Part shown: one piece after another, positions 1-12,600 of the stretch
Layout of the letters: every line of letters starts with the position of its first letter
Position numbering within the stretch: the stretch's first letter is position 1
NCBI GenBank assembly: GCA_003313425.1
Contig: NHZP01000006.1
Coordinates: 620,001-684,000 of the forward strand
Source of the DNA: Pseudopyrenochaeta lycopersici
Lineage: Eukaryota > Ascomycota > Dothideomycetes > Pleosporales > Pseudopyrenochaetaceae
Reading direction: 5' to 3'
DNA length: 64,000 nucleotides
Notes under the pieces: generated by a model
The model's input: the letters and a program-made list of their open reading frames with translations, nothing else
Told to the model about the DNA's origin: nothing
Databases searched by the model: none
Made by a program: the position numbers and the translations under genes

Positions 1-2112
1 TCAGGCCACTAACAAGCCCATTTATGTCCAACACGCCGCGCTGGCCATCAGGCTCGAGCATTGGTATGTGGGATTATGCTCGATACTCACCCGATTGGGC
101 TATCTTAAGCCGTGTGTGCGGAATGATCGACCCCTGCTGTCTTCCTAAGCTGTTCGAAGGATCTGTTCGCGGCTGCATCGGCCCCGGTTTCTTACCTCAC
201 CCCGGCTGTGTGTTCCATGTCCTCTTTTCCAAACATCCTACCGCGCTTCGTAGCTTGCAGCTAGCGTTAAAGGTGTGTTCGGGATGCTTTTGCGGCCGCC
301 CACAAGCCGCACCACAAAAAGGTTATTGTAGCCACATTCAGAATCCATCCGACGCTGTACCACCCCATATACACTGCTCTCCGACAATATACTGAATCTT
401 CTGAGCTATGAGAAGGAAGCCCGATACGGATGATCGACCTGGTCGGAAACACTAACCATCTGGGACTCTGAGCCTAACATGATTGCGAAGGGACAACGCG
501 ACCTAGGACAGCTCCAATGATAAAATTGTTAGTAAAACCCATGTTCAATTACAGAAAGGTAATCAGAATAATTCACTTGGACAACGCTATTCACTCTGTT
601 CCGAGAGTGACAAAATGGGGGAAAGACTAAGTGTCACTCTACTAGAAGTCCTGACAAGATCTCTGGGCGCCCGTCGCGGAATCGCAATATGCTGGGTTGG
701 AAGATACGAAACTGTCGGTCTCAACACAACACCCCAAATTGAATAGTAGCTCAAAAACTAATTAATGCTTTCCAGGATACCTTTCTCTCGTATTGGCCGC
801 GTTAGTTCACATCTATGCCTTTCCCCTCCACTTTGGCTTCAACGTCCCTTTGTCCTCAACAGACAGGTGAACCTCACTCATGTGTGTCCAAGGCAGGCAG
901 TGTTCCGAGAATCCTATTCGCTGGCTTTGCAGTAGCGATGTCCCCAAATCCGGAAGCTTTGTCTGCATGTTTGTTTCTTTGGTCAACCTAACAAGTCTAT
1001 ACCTGGCAACTCAGTTCAAGGAAAGGCAAAGCTCAGGTCGATAATGCCACCGTGATATACTGTTCCTACGAGTTCTGGCTGTTGGCTGGCTGTAATAGCA
1101 ACATCGATTGAGGCGAGCGCGACCGCTGGTATCACTTCCCTGCATTAGAACAGGCCTCTTTGCTAGACGCAGTCTTTTAGCCTATGAGTCAAAGTTAGCG
1201 GCCATCGACAATAGTTGCCACTGTGCCGATTGCAAATCTGCTAGCAGAGTCCAAGAAAGACTATCTGTTGTTCAAGGGTCACAGACTGCTTTCAAGGCAG
1301 CTACTGCGATAGTACGTTTAGTTTAGGATCATAAGAGCAGCACTAGAGTTTCACATATGTAAATCAGGCTGCCTTCCTTCCGCACGCTGCAAAAAAACAT
1401 ATACAATCATTTTTCAGACAGCGATAGTGACCGAGAGCTTGGCCACCTTTATCCTGGAGAGGAGTTGCATCAAGTCCCCCTGTCGACATCTTCAAGTTCG
1501 CAAACTGAAAGCTCTATTATTTCCTGATATTTACCCGCTTTGGCTAACGATTCCGATCCTTCGATTTCCTCCAGGTTATCTCCTTAGGTCTGCGTTACCC
1601 CCAATGTATATTCCGGCGTCTGCTATGACACACCATAAACCGGATTCAGGGTAAGGGGACTGGTGTTGTCCATTAGAGTGAAGCAGGGGACGCTTTTGAT
1701 CTGAGGTTAGGCAATGAAAGCCTACATTTGCATTGGAATGGCATAGAGTCACTAAGACTGCTCCGCTGAACAAACATGGCTAGGCGGACGTTTCGAATTC
1801 CCACGAGATCAGCGCCACAACAATGTTCGACTCTACATCATGCATTCATTCTTACTAGATTTTCATCACTTGTCACGAATTCTTGCTATGTTGATCAGAA
1901 CACGCTGTGCTACCGGCGATAGCCTCGTCCGAAATGCAATTTCGACCCCAAGCATGGGTCAGCACGCCCCTACCTGCCTCTGCCATTCCATCCTCCTGTA
2001 TCTGAGCACGCCTTCACCATTGACACTCGGTGGAGACAACATTTCCTACTGCAGTGAAATATCCATCCTCAGGTAAATAGCACTGTTTCTAGTCGCGCAT
2101 TTCATATCACAT
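1..2112. other. Intergenic, no gene recognised
   Basis: Composition is ordinary and not RIP-like. Open frames here are short (at most about 120 codons), overlap on both strands, and show no protein family I recognise. The right end is the 3' flank of the minus-strand methyltransferase. I see no tRNA-like fold or transposon termini. Confidence 0.5.
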
Positions 2113-3835
2113 TTACGCCTTTTTTGTGAGTTTGGCCTTGCTTGCGGCGAGTGCACCCGCCAAACTGTACTGAGTATTGATACCATCAATACGATGGACA
2201 GCGTTCAGATTCTTAACGCAGGTGATTTGGAAGCATGTAGCAGTACCCTGACGAGAAGCGATCGTAGAGTAGGCGAGAAAGTATTCCCAAATCTAAAAAA
2301 GCTGTTAGCGAGACCGACAATGCTGGAAAGGGAGAACTTACACGGTACCATCGTACCCCATACTTGGCGATGACCTTGTCTTTGTTGGCGAGCCAGTTGC
2401 GGTACCACCTCCAGAGAGTCGCTGAGTAATGGACACCAACGGTGTCTACCATTTTGACTTCGAACCCAGCACCCTCGAGCTTATCGATGACAAAGCCGAG
2501 AGGAGTGGAGGCATCAGCGCCTGGGAAAATGTACTTGTTCATAAAAAGGCCCCAGGTGAAGTCCTCGAATTGCCAGGCTTTTCGAAGACCGGCGATTTGA
2601 AGGAAGAAGACTCCGTCATCCTCAAGCATGTTGTAGACTTGGTCAAAGAAGCCACCCAGGTGACGCACACCGACATGTTCGGCCATTTCGAGACAGGTGA
2701 TCTTGTTGTAGCCGCCGGGTGGGAGGGGAATGTCACGGTAGTCCATGCACAAAATTCTTGACTGTTCTTCTTCAATGCCCGCCTTCCTAAGGCCATTATT
2801 GCCCCAAGCAGTTTGATTGCGACCAAGCGTGACGCCTGTGACGTGAGCGCCGTAATTGACAGAAGCGAACTTGGAGAGAGTTCCCCATCCGCAACCAATG
2901 TCGAGCATCTTTTCACCCTTTTGCAAGTCTATTTTCTCACACACAACGGCCATCTTATTGTCCTGTAGCTGCTCAAGGCTCTCCTCCTTGTTGATATCGG
3001 AGATTATGCCAGAAGTGTAGATCATCCGAGGGCCGAGGAACCAGCCATAAAAGTCATCGCCACGATCATAATGGTCTCGCACCTGCTCTTCGTCTGGACA
3101 ATGTTTTAGCGTGCATCCACACTACGCGCACAGCAATATATGGAGATCACTTACCCTGCGATCTGGAGTGCACGATCATCTCAGGGATAAAGCCAAAGAG
3201 GAAGTGCTTGATCAAGCCAAGGGTGAACCGCGGTTTCGACCAGTCGTGGCGCCATTCGAGTATGTCCAGCATGTCGCCGTTGAGCTCCACCTCGCCATCA
3301 AAGTACTTTTCTTGGAAAGTCTCGATAGGAATGAGTTTCTTGCCATAGTATGCGTCGCGGTCCTCCTCCTTGGTGAACTTGAGGTAGTGTTCGATGGGCT
3401 TTCCCGGCAGCTTGGCTTTTTCGTTCTTGCGAGGTGCGAACTCAGAAGTGAGCCACCAAAAGGGTCCAAGGATCGGGAGGGCCAAGATGAGGGCGAGGAA
3501 AACCCACGTCTTGAAGCCCATGCCCCAGCTCCAGGTGATGTAGGCTGGGACGCCGACGAGCAGCGAGATGAGGGCGATGTTGTTGAACGACTCACGGCCG
3601 GAGCCTTCTGCAGGCAGAGGAGCATTGGCAATTGTTGGGTACTGTTTTTCGCACAGTATCAGCGGGCAGGCTTTCCATCTCGACGCTCAATGGAGGGTGG
3701 GGTTTCCTTTCAACCGGTGTACTTGCAACTTACAGAGGTAGTCTTGACACCACAGTCGAATTGGGGTGCCGTGGGCGAGGGCGCCGGAGGCGTCTCAACC
3801 CACTCGAAGTTCTCCTCAGAGGTATTGCTGCTCAT
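2113..3835 (-). CDS. Sphingolipid C9-methyltransferase
   Basis: Predicted to add the C9 methyl branch to the sphingoid base of fungal glucosylceramide, using S-adenosylmethionine, in the ER/Golgi membrane. Four exons on the minus strand fit one frame: 3734-3835, 3155-3641, 2342-3093 and 2113-2292, giving 506 aa. All introns are GT-AG (3642-3733, 3094-3154, 2293-2341). The start is the ATG before SSNTSEENFEW. Two hydrophobic segments (around NIALISLLVGVPAYITWSWG and TWVFLALILALPILGPFWWL) lie at residues about 55-100. They are followed by the cyclopropane-synthase-type methyltransferase core with the SAM loop MLDIGCGWGTL. This two-TM plus CFA-synthase-like layout and length are typical of fungal C9-methyltransferases. 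The 265-codon frame on the opposite strand is a shadow. Confidence 0.9.
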
Positions 3836-4205
3836 CTTGCGCAACGCTAGGGAATTTTGCAAGACGGAAAAGTACAGCTGTTGGGTTTTGGACGGTTGTG
3901 CCAAGTAGTCACGGTGAACAAGCGAAACTCCCTAGCCAGGGGTAGCTTGACTTGGAGCTTAGCGTCCAACATCTGATAGCGCACCGCCTCGGTACGCTGC
4001 TGTAGGGGTGCTCAAGGGCGACAAAAGATCTCTTGATCGAGGCAAATAGAACCTGGAAGCACAAATTGCTCCCGTGCTTCGCGTGTTCTTTCCCTTCTGC
4101 TCATTGATAGCGGGGTCGAGATAGGTGCAGGCATAGAAGACTTCCTCTGCGTGTCGCTGGGCTTGATGTCAATTTCCATGCAAAGGCCGCAGCACGCAAT
4201 AATCG
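3836..4205. promoter_or_regulatory. Intergenic between two co-directional minus-strand genes
   Basis: This 370-bp gap must hold the promoter and 5' leader of the C9-methyltransferase and the 3' end of the phosphatase transcript. I see no distinct motif or further gene in it. Confidence 0.4.
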
Positions 4206-5230
4206 TTAAGAATCTACCAGCAGCTTCCTCTTTACAAATTCTATTTTTACATTATCCACCCCAATTCTTGCAAGATAATTGTTAACACCACCATACTTGT
4301 CCTGCAAGTGCGCATGCACGCTCTTCACAACATCTGGAGGGCAGACTGCAAACCTCTCCGAAAGACCAATAGACTGAATCTCTTTCATCCTTGCCTCATT
4401 CTCTGGTGCAAGCTCGGCTTCCGAAATGCGGTAATCTAGATTAATGACTTGCTCGTCAACCCCTAGCAGGAAGAGCACCAGCATCACGACCAGCCCTGTC
4501 CGATCTTTGCCTTGAGTGCAATGGACCAAGACGGGCCAATTCTGTTCCTCCGCAAGCACACCGAAGACTTGCTTCACCTCGTGCGTGCACACGTCTAAGG
4601 AGCTCTTGGCAAGTCCAACAAGCCCCATCTTCTCCATATGTGGCGACAGAATCTTGATGGCGTCGAGCCGATATCCGAACAGCATCAGGCCTACCAGCCG
4701 AATAAATTCGAACCAAGACAACTTCGAGAGGAGCATGCGGGAGAAAGCGGAGCCGTTGAAATTAACGTCGTAGTATGCAATACCGGGAATCTTTAGGGGC
4801 TCAGCGGCGGCCTCATTTGTCTGGGGCAGGGCGGCCGAAGCCTTGAGATTGGCGTCTCGTTTTCGCGATTGCTCGATGTGCTCAGTTCTGTTGCCAATTA
4901 GAAGAAGTTCACGCACGTAATAGATACCATGCATACTTCGTCCGCAAGTCGATGACGCTTTTCACTTTGTAGTCATGAAGGAGCCTCTGCCTGTCCTGGA
5001 ACGACGCTTCGTCTTATGGTGTTAGTACTGCCCAGGGCCATGGGGGACAAAGTACACACCGGGCCGAGCACATCGGTACAGCAGCCCTGTACGTAGGCGT
5101 CTACAGAGCGATGAGCATCAAACCTTCAGTAAATTTGACGAACCTACTGCGTGTGTGTATGGCGGTTCACGAAGTCGCCCACATCACGAAAGTTGAGGAT
5201 AGTCCCCATTGGCGAGCGCAATTCTGCCAT
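4206..5230 (-). CDS. Tyrosine/serine protein phosphatase (Y_phosphatase3 type)
   Basis: Predicted cytosolic phosphatase of the IphP-like, dual-specificity fold. Four exons join in frame: 5148-5230, 5060-5100, 4937-5012 and 4206-4887 (293 aa). Introns are 5101-5147, 5013-5059 and 4888-4936, all GT-AG. The N-terminus reads MAELRSPMGTILNFRDVGDF, followed after the first introns by RTGLLYRCARPDEASF; this NFRDxG...LYR pair is characteristic of the family. The signature P-loop HCTQGKDRTG is complete, with the nucleophile at about Cys190. A hydrophobic stretch lies in the middle (FIRLVGLMLFGYRLDAIKIL). The substrate cannot be told from sequence; phosphoinositide or phosphoprotein are both possible for the family. 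It lies upstream of and co-directional with the methyltransferase. Confidence 0.85.
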
Positions 5231-6029
5231 GTCTGGAGGCAACCATGGGCGAGCTGCGATTATTCGGGTTGCAGCACTCGCTTAGACTGGGAATGCAAGC
5301 AGAAGTCGATATTGGTCGAGAACGGAGCTCATGCTGACGTAGTCGCTGGGGGCCACACTAACGCGTTTGGACCACACTCATCCCTGCTGGTATTTCAGGG
5401 TAGTGGCAATAGTCGAATGCGCGCCCTTGAACGAGTCCAGAAGGCTGGCGAGGTATGGTATGCTACCTTGGCCAGGTGTATGCTATGCAATGTGTGCTTT
5501 CATTACTCACGCCACCTGTGATAGCAGCGGCGGGTGCAGAGACAAGTGCCTCGCCATTGTGTGAGGCTCTTGCACCTTGAAGCCTCGCACGCTGGGGCTG
5601 GAAGAGGCGAGCCCATTAGTTTGCGGGAACAGGTGGCTGGGTTGCGCATCGGCGAGGTGCCATGGTGTGAAGAGTGTGGATGTGCACAGGGACTTTGGGC
5701 AAGTCATGTATCGCGTTACCGCTTTGGCGGCTCTTGTAGCCCGATGAAGCTTGAGCAGGGGAGTACGATCGCCAGCGCAGCCACACGCTTGCCGAACTCA
5801 GTAACGGCCAGCGTGGGCGATCTTCCGCGCAGCATATGACATCACCAATCAAGGCGCCTAGCTACACCAACCCCATCATATTAGCCATGTCCGGCGCTCC
5901 AAGGGCGACGGGCGTCTACTTCTGCCCGTGCTGCCTGTATTCCCAAAGCCGTTGCTTGCACGAGATTTCAACCAGACTCGGGCAGTTTTGTAGCCATTTC
6001 TCTGCCTCTGGCCCCTACCGAGTAGCACC
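5231..6029. promoter_or_regulatory. Divergent intergenic region, phosphatase / EIS1
   Basis: About 800 bp separate the start codons of two divergent genes, so this segment probably carries both promoters. Composition is normal. The overlapping open frames inside have no recognisable similarity and I do not call them. Confidence 0.4.
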
Positions 6030-8756
6030 ATGGCGACTGCGGCGCTCCCTTCGAGCACGCCCCTCGCTGACGGCGGATCCTTGAGGGGTACGGATGATGC
6101 GGCTCCACCCAAATCCTCGTCTGCCGAACCAAGCATGCGCTGCCCTGATCCATCGGCACACCTCACAAAGAACACGGCATCGCAGAACCAAGCGTCGGCT
6201 GCCGCCCTGTACAGCACCAGCATCTCCAAGGCAAACGAAGCGCGGAGCCTCAATCCCCTTGGGCCCGACGGCAGGCTTTCGTCCGCAAGTGAGTGCAGAG
6301 GGCCGCTCTGGCGTCAGCAGCATGTGCTAACCGCAGCGAACAGGCGCTGCGACCAGCCTCAAGTACGCCAAAGCCCACGACCTCCCCAGTTTCCCCGTCG
6401 TTGGCATCGATACCAAGTCCTCCGCCGGAGCTGCGGCGCTCCTTGCTGATCAGAACAAGAAGAGCCCCGAGTGGTGGAAGCCCGAGCAGTCGGCGGCTGC
6501 CGGCAAGGCGGCGTTGCTAGCAAACAACTACAAGATGGCGCCCTTGTGGCAGCCGGAAGCGAGCGCCGCAGGCTCAAAGGCTGCCCTCCTCGCCCACCGA
6601 GATGGCGCAAAGTTGAATCTCTGGACTCCCGAGGCCAGTGCTGCCGGCAATTCCGCGGCCAACATTGCCATGCGCAGGAAAGGCTTGGGCCCGGAGATCG
6701 ACTACGGATATTCTGAGCAGGCCAGAAAGAGCGCCTTCACAGCAGCTACCGGTGCTCACTCGGCCGCAGGACGTAAGCGCGCTCAATCAAACCCAGCACC
6801 GGTTGAGCTTTACCCGGACTCCAACAATTCGGCCAGAAACGCGCTGAATGCTGCCACAATTGCTCACACCCCTTCACTGAAAACAAAGCTTCCAACCGCC
6901 CACGTCACCGACTCTACTCGACTTGGCTCTGACGCCATGGAGGCGGCACGCATCCAGCACGCTAAGAGCATCTCGAGAGACATGTACACCAGCGCTCCGC
7001 CCGTCGCCATCGAGGCAGATGAGAAGAAGCATAACGATGCCCTGCGAGCTTCTGCAATTTCAATGGCAAAGAAAATGTACAGCGTACAACAGCAAAACAT
7101 CGATGGAGCAGCTGGGTTGTCCGCCGCGCGCACAGGAGCTACCGCCGCCCACGGTCAACAACCGGCTTCGAGCGAAGCTGATATCAAGCAACAAGCCATG
7201 CGCTACATTGGCATACAGGAAGCCGCTCAGAAGCTTGCCCAAGAGAGGCTGGCCAAGATAGGTTACGACGAAAACGCTGCGTATCGAAGCTATTACGGGT
7301 ACGAGCAGCCAACACGCTCAAAACTCTCAATACGTCGTGGCCGTAACCGTGCGCATAGTGCTTCTGAGACTGTTCCCGCCAACGATTCAGACTCTGATGA
7401 GGATGACTTCCGATCCAGACGAATTCGCTCACAAATGGACCAGTTCAATAAGCAAGTGGAGGACCTTGACGCAAAGAAGCGTGAAAACGATCGCAAGTCG
7501 CTTCTTGCTGCCGCGCAGCGGAAGGTGCAAGCTCAAATGCAAGCCCAGGATAAGAAGATTTTTGATGAAACTGGCAAGATGTCCCCTGCAATGGTAGACG
7601 ATTGGGACGATAGGGCCCGGAAGCGGGCTTTGGCTAATTCAGAGGCTCGCATGGAGAACCATGGCAAGGTACACATTGGGAATGGTAAATGGATGGATCA
7701 GGAAGACATCAATGCGATTGCCCAAGCTAGAATTCAGCCCACCTTGGACGAAATCACGGAAAAGACAGAGAAGCGGCGAGCCGAGGACGAGAAAAGAAGG
7801 GCCGAAGAAGAAGAGCGAAGACTGGATCTACAAGAGAAGAAGCGTCGCGAAAGGATCGAAAAGGAGCGCACGGCGGAGATCAAAGCTGAGGAGAAGCTGG
7901 CAAGAGGTAAGTACATCTTGGCGAGCTCTGTCTGCCATACTAATGTACAACAGAGCAAGAGAAGAGACTTGCTCGGGCCCAAGCAGCTGAAGAGAAGTTA
8001 GCAGCAAAGCAAGAGAAAGAAGCCGAGAAGTCAAAGCAACTGCAAGAGGATCGCCTGGCGCGCGACGAGCATCGCAAGTCGAAGGAGGTCTCCAGACCCG
8101 CTTCGAATCCTGATGCTGCTGCTGCTGCTGCTGCCGTTCACAACGATGACGATTTAGATCAAGATGCAGTGTCTGCGCCCGTACTTGCTACCCCAACCCA
8201 ACATACGGCCGCACATGAGTCTGTCGACCCAACTTCGCAAGGGTCTTCTAAGGGTTTCAAGTCCCTGCTGAACAAGCTCAAGCGTCACTCAAAGCACTCA
8301 TCCGCTACCGCTGCCGATATCGACGACAAGAGCAAAGAAGGAGCACCAGGCTTCGTTGGCGTCACTGCTCTCCCTTCTTCTCCTTCACAACCTCCGTCTC
8401 AACCATCGAACGCTGCCCCTGCACGGCGCGATTCTGCCGAGGTCCACCACCCAACCAATCTGGGTGATGTCGGGCCCGCAACGCCGCCTCATTTTGATGA
8501 GGAGCAATATTCAGACGTATCTTCTCTGAGCAGTGAATATGAAGAGACTGAGGCAATTAGGGGACGATCTACGGAACGTATCGTCAGCGGTACGCCAGGT
8601 GCATCCGGATTGTCTGGCGGAACGGACATCGATGAGGCAAGGGATGGTTTCGATGAAGGTCTGGCACCACCGCCCACATTTACCTCTGAGGCAGACAAAG
8701 CAAGGAAAACTGGTAGTCCAATTCGCGACTCGAAGTTTCACGAGGTGGGAATCTAG
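6030..8756 (+). CDS. EIS1: Eisosome protein 1 (Eis1-like)
   Basis: Predicted peripheral protein of eisosomes, the membrane-furrow complexes under the fungal plasma membrane. Exons 6030-6288, 6344-7906 and 7954-8756 join in one frame (874 aa) through GT-AG introns 6289-6343 and 7907-7953. The N-terminal third has imperfect Ala-rich repeats that share W-x-PE-x-SAAG (WWKPEQSAAAG, LWQPEASAAG, LWTPEASAAG), each followed by AALLA or a similar run. A Ser/Asp patch (NDSDSDEDD) lies near residue 430. A long Glu/Lys/Arg coiled coil spans about residues 450-660 and bridges intron 2. The C-terminus is Ser/Pro-rich and includes a basic GFKSLLNKLKRHSK segment. A short GCT run near 8110-8135 encodes an Ala tract. 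The repeats plus coiled coil match the Eis1 family layout. Confidence 0.88.
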
Positions 8757-9605
8757 CCTTCGTTGTAAGCCTGACTGTGGAGTGAGGTGATTGCAGAGGG
8801 TAATGCTCAATGTTTACCGATGGTCTTACAAAGGACCATAGATTCTGTATGTTTGTACGCACCCGGAACTTTTCTTCAACACACTCGGTACTGTACACCC
8901 TTGTTCGATAGCGTTTATCTGCAGTAGTTCCCCTATATCTAATCCTCAAACTTGGGCAGCTGCGGCTCCGGGGTAGATGCCGCTCCTCGATTGCAAAATG
9001 TAGTAATTCTGGGTGGTCTGTCCGGTATTACGGCCACCAATGATGAAAGTTTGTGCTATTGGTAATTGGGAGAATGTTATATCATCACAACATAGTATTA
9101 ATTCTGAGAGTTCATATGCGCAATTTGACTGGACCTTCTTCACCGCGACACACTTCCTATCAATGTGAGGAATCGCGCAGGAAAAACGTGCAAAAAGCCC
9201 ACTCATGAGTCAAAGACGTATTCATCACCTTAACACAAGCTTCTTAGCTACCCAGCTCCTCCCTTTTCATCACCTGCTATGATATCAGTGGGTACATTAG
9301 CAGAGATGTGTGATCAGCAGCCGAAGACACTCCCCAGAGTGCCGTTGGACTAACCGCTTCCGGTCTGCGCCAAGGCCAAGTCAGCACGGGCAGGGCGATC
9401 GAGCGTAGTCTAAGTGGACACGAGGAGCTCCTTTCTCGAAAAGCATCACCAAACCAAAACCCACCCCGCGTCTTTCGACACACCCTCATTTTCTATTACG
9501 CGCCTCCGGAGTTGTGCATCTGGGTCTAATTCTTCCCTTTCTTCCGATACCCTCGACTTGTTCGCTCCCTCACTCCAGTGAGCTTGGAGCTGGTCTGTTG
9601 CAAGC
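8757..9605. promoter_or_regulatory. Intergenic, EIS1 3' flank and clathrin promoter
   Basis: An 850-bp gap between two plus-strand genes. It holds the EIS1 terminator region and the promoter of the clathrin heavy chain; pyrimidine-rich stretches near 9525-9590 precede the start codon. No further gene is supported. Confidence 0.4.
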
Positions 9606-12600
9606 ATGGCCCAGCGCCAGGTTCCATTGCACGTCACGCAGCCGACGCTGGTACGTCCCGCATCCCAGTTTTGGGGGATTCAGAAGGCGAGGCTAATTAT
9701 TAATTCTGCAGCTCACGAACCTCAACATTCTCGTACGTTTGCCTGATGCGCCAGGGCGCTCACAGAAAACACCAGGGGGAAACAAGCTAACTCGGGACAC
9801 AGCCAGCATCAATATCATGGCAGAACTGCGTATGTGGACTTGCCCTATGCGGTGCGCTAGGAGCAGATGTGCTGACACCTTGCTAGACGCTCGAGTCGGA
9901 TAAGTACGTTTGCGTGCGCCAGGTGAACAACGAAGCCAACGCTCCCGCTGAGACGGTCATCATCGATCTTAAGAACACGAACAATGTTATCCGAAGACCA
10001 ATCCGCGCAGACAGCGCCATTATGCACTTGACTGAGCCGATCATCGCCCTCAAGGCGCAAGGCCGGACGCTGCAGCTCTTCAACCTCGAGACGAAAGAGC
10101 GCCTGCAGACATACAGCCATCAAGAGGACATTCAATTCTGGAGATGGATCAGTCAGACAACTCTCGCGCTCGTCAGCACAAAGGCTGTCTACCACTGGGA
10201 TGTGCTTGACTCGAAGAACGCTGTTGCTCCCCGCAAGATCTTCGACCGCCAGGAACAGCTGGAGGTACGTCTAGCACCTATCCTGTCCACATTCTCATCT
10301 AATTCCTTTGTGTAGAACAACCAGATCATCAACTATGTTACCAATGACGACGAGAGCTGGTCCTGCTTGGTTGGCATCACATCGAACCCAGCCGGAGGCA
10401 TTCGCGGCAATATGCAGCTCTTTTCCAAAGCAAGAAACGTTAGCCAACCGCTCGAGGGCCATGCGGCCACCTTCGGCACAATTCGCCTCGATGGCGCACA
10501 GACAGATACCAAGCTGTTCGCTTTCGCCGTAAAGTCGTCCTCGGGCGAGGCCAAGATCAATATTGTCGAAGTCGACCACAACGCCTCAAATCCAGCCTTT
10601 CCAAAGCGCCTGATCCCAATCCATTGGCCAGCTGAGGGCACCGGTGACTTCCCGCTCGGTATCCACATTGCACATAAATACGGCATTTTAATTGTAATCA
10701 CAAAGTTTGGTTTCATTCACCTGCACGATCTCGAGACCGGTACTGCCTTGTTCCTAAACAGGATCTCGGAGGAAACTGTCTTCACAACCGCGCGCGACGA
10801 TGAAGGCACAGGTGTGGTTGTGATCAACAAAAGGGGCCAAGTGCTACACACAACTATCAGAGAGGACAGCCTAATTCCGTACATCATGGAGAACCCCGCG
10901 TGTGCCGAGATCGCATACAAGCTTGCTTCTAAAGGTGGACTTCCTGGCGCCGACCAGCTGTATTCGCAGCGTTTCGAGACGCTGATGCAGCAAAGTAATT
11001 TCGCCGAAGCCGCCAAGGTTGCCGCCAACTCACCTCGTGGCTTCTTGCGCACAATGAACACCATCAACAGATTACGCCAGGTCCCTAACCAGCAGGGTCA
11101 GATCACGACTCTTTTGCAGTATTTTGGTCAGCTGTTAGACAAGGGTGGTCTGAATAGGGAGGAGACTCTTGAGTTAGCTCGTCCTGTCTTCGCACAGGGT
11201 CGCAAGCACCTCATCGAGAAGTGGCAGAAGGAGGGTAAACTCCACTGTTCAGAGGAACTCGGAGATCTCGCTAAGCCTCACGATTTGAACCTTGCCCTAG
11301 CAATTTACAAGGAAGCCAACGTCCCTCAAAAAGTAGTCGCTTCCCTTGCCGAGCTGGGTCACTACGATCTCATCCTTCAATACTGCAATAGTGTTGGCTA
11401 CACACCCGACTACAACGTCCTACTTCAACATGTGGTTCGGATCAACCCAGAAAAGGGGGCTGAATTCGCATCACAACTTGCCAAGAACGAGGGTGGACCT
11501 CTGATCAGTGTTGATCGCGTCGTCGACATCTTCCAGTCTCAGGGCATGATTCAGCAAGCAACTGCATTCCTACTCGACGTCCTATCAAATGACCGCCCTG
11601 AGGAAGGCCATCTACAGACCAAATTACTTGAAATGAACCTGCTCAATGCCCCTCAGGTCGCAGATGCCATCCTTGGAAATGAGATGTTCCATCATTATGA
11701 CAAGGCTCGCATTGCTCAACTTTGCGAGAATGCTGGTCTTCTCACGCGTGCCCTGGAACATAACGATGACCCCGCAGCCATAAAGCGGATCATTGTCCAG
11801 ACCGACAAGCTACCAGAAGAGTGGTTGATAAACTACTTCGGCCAGCTGACTGTCGAGCTGTCTCTCGAGAGTTTGGATGCCATGCTGACAACCAACATTC
11901 GACAAAACCTACAAGCGGTCATTCGAATTTCCCAGAAATACTCAGACCTGCTTGGCGCCACTAGAATAATCGACCTTCTCGAAAAACATCGTACAGCCGA
12001 AGGCCTGTATTTCTTCCTCGGTTCAATTGTTAACGTTAGCGAAGACAAGGATGTACATTTCAAGTACATCGAGGCTGCGACCACAATGGGTCAGCTGAAC
12101 GAAGTCGAGCGCATCTGTCGCGAATCTAATTACTACGATGCTGAAAAAGTGAAGAACTTCCTCAAAGAAGCTAATCTGACCGAGCAACTGCCACTCATCA
12201 TCGTCTGCGACCGTTTCAATTTCATCCACGACTTGGTACTGTTCCTTTACAAGAAGCAGCAATTCAAGTCTATCGAGGTCTATGTGCAGCGTGTCAACCC
12301 CGCCAGAACGCCTGCCGTCATTGGTGGGTTGCTTGATGTCGACTGCGACGAAAACATCATCAAGGGCCTTCTAGCCTCAGTAACACCTTCGTCCATTCCG
12401 ATCGATGAGCTTGTATCGGAGGTCGAGTCGCGCAACCGCTTGAAGCTCCTCCTTCCATTCTTGGAGCAGACTCTGGCTAGCGGTAACCAGCAACAGGCCG
12501 TGTACAACGCCCTGGCTAAGATCTATATCGACAGTAACAACAATCCGGAGCGCTTTCTAAAGGAGAATGACCAGTATGATACCCTAGTAGTTGGTAAATA

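Noticed and set aside
3111..3908. 265-codon plus-strand frame over the methyltransferase
   Set aside because: It is antisense to well-supported exons with conserved methyltransferase motifs, and runs across their introns; a codon-bias shadow.
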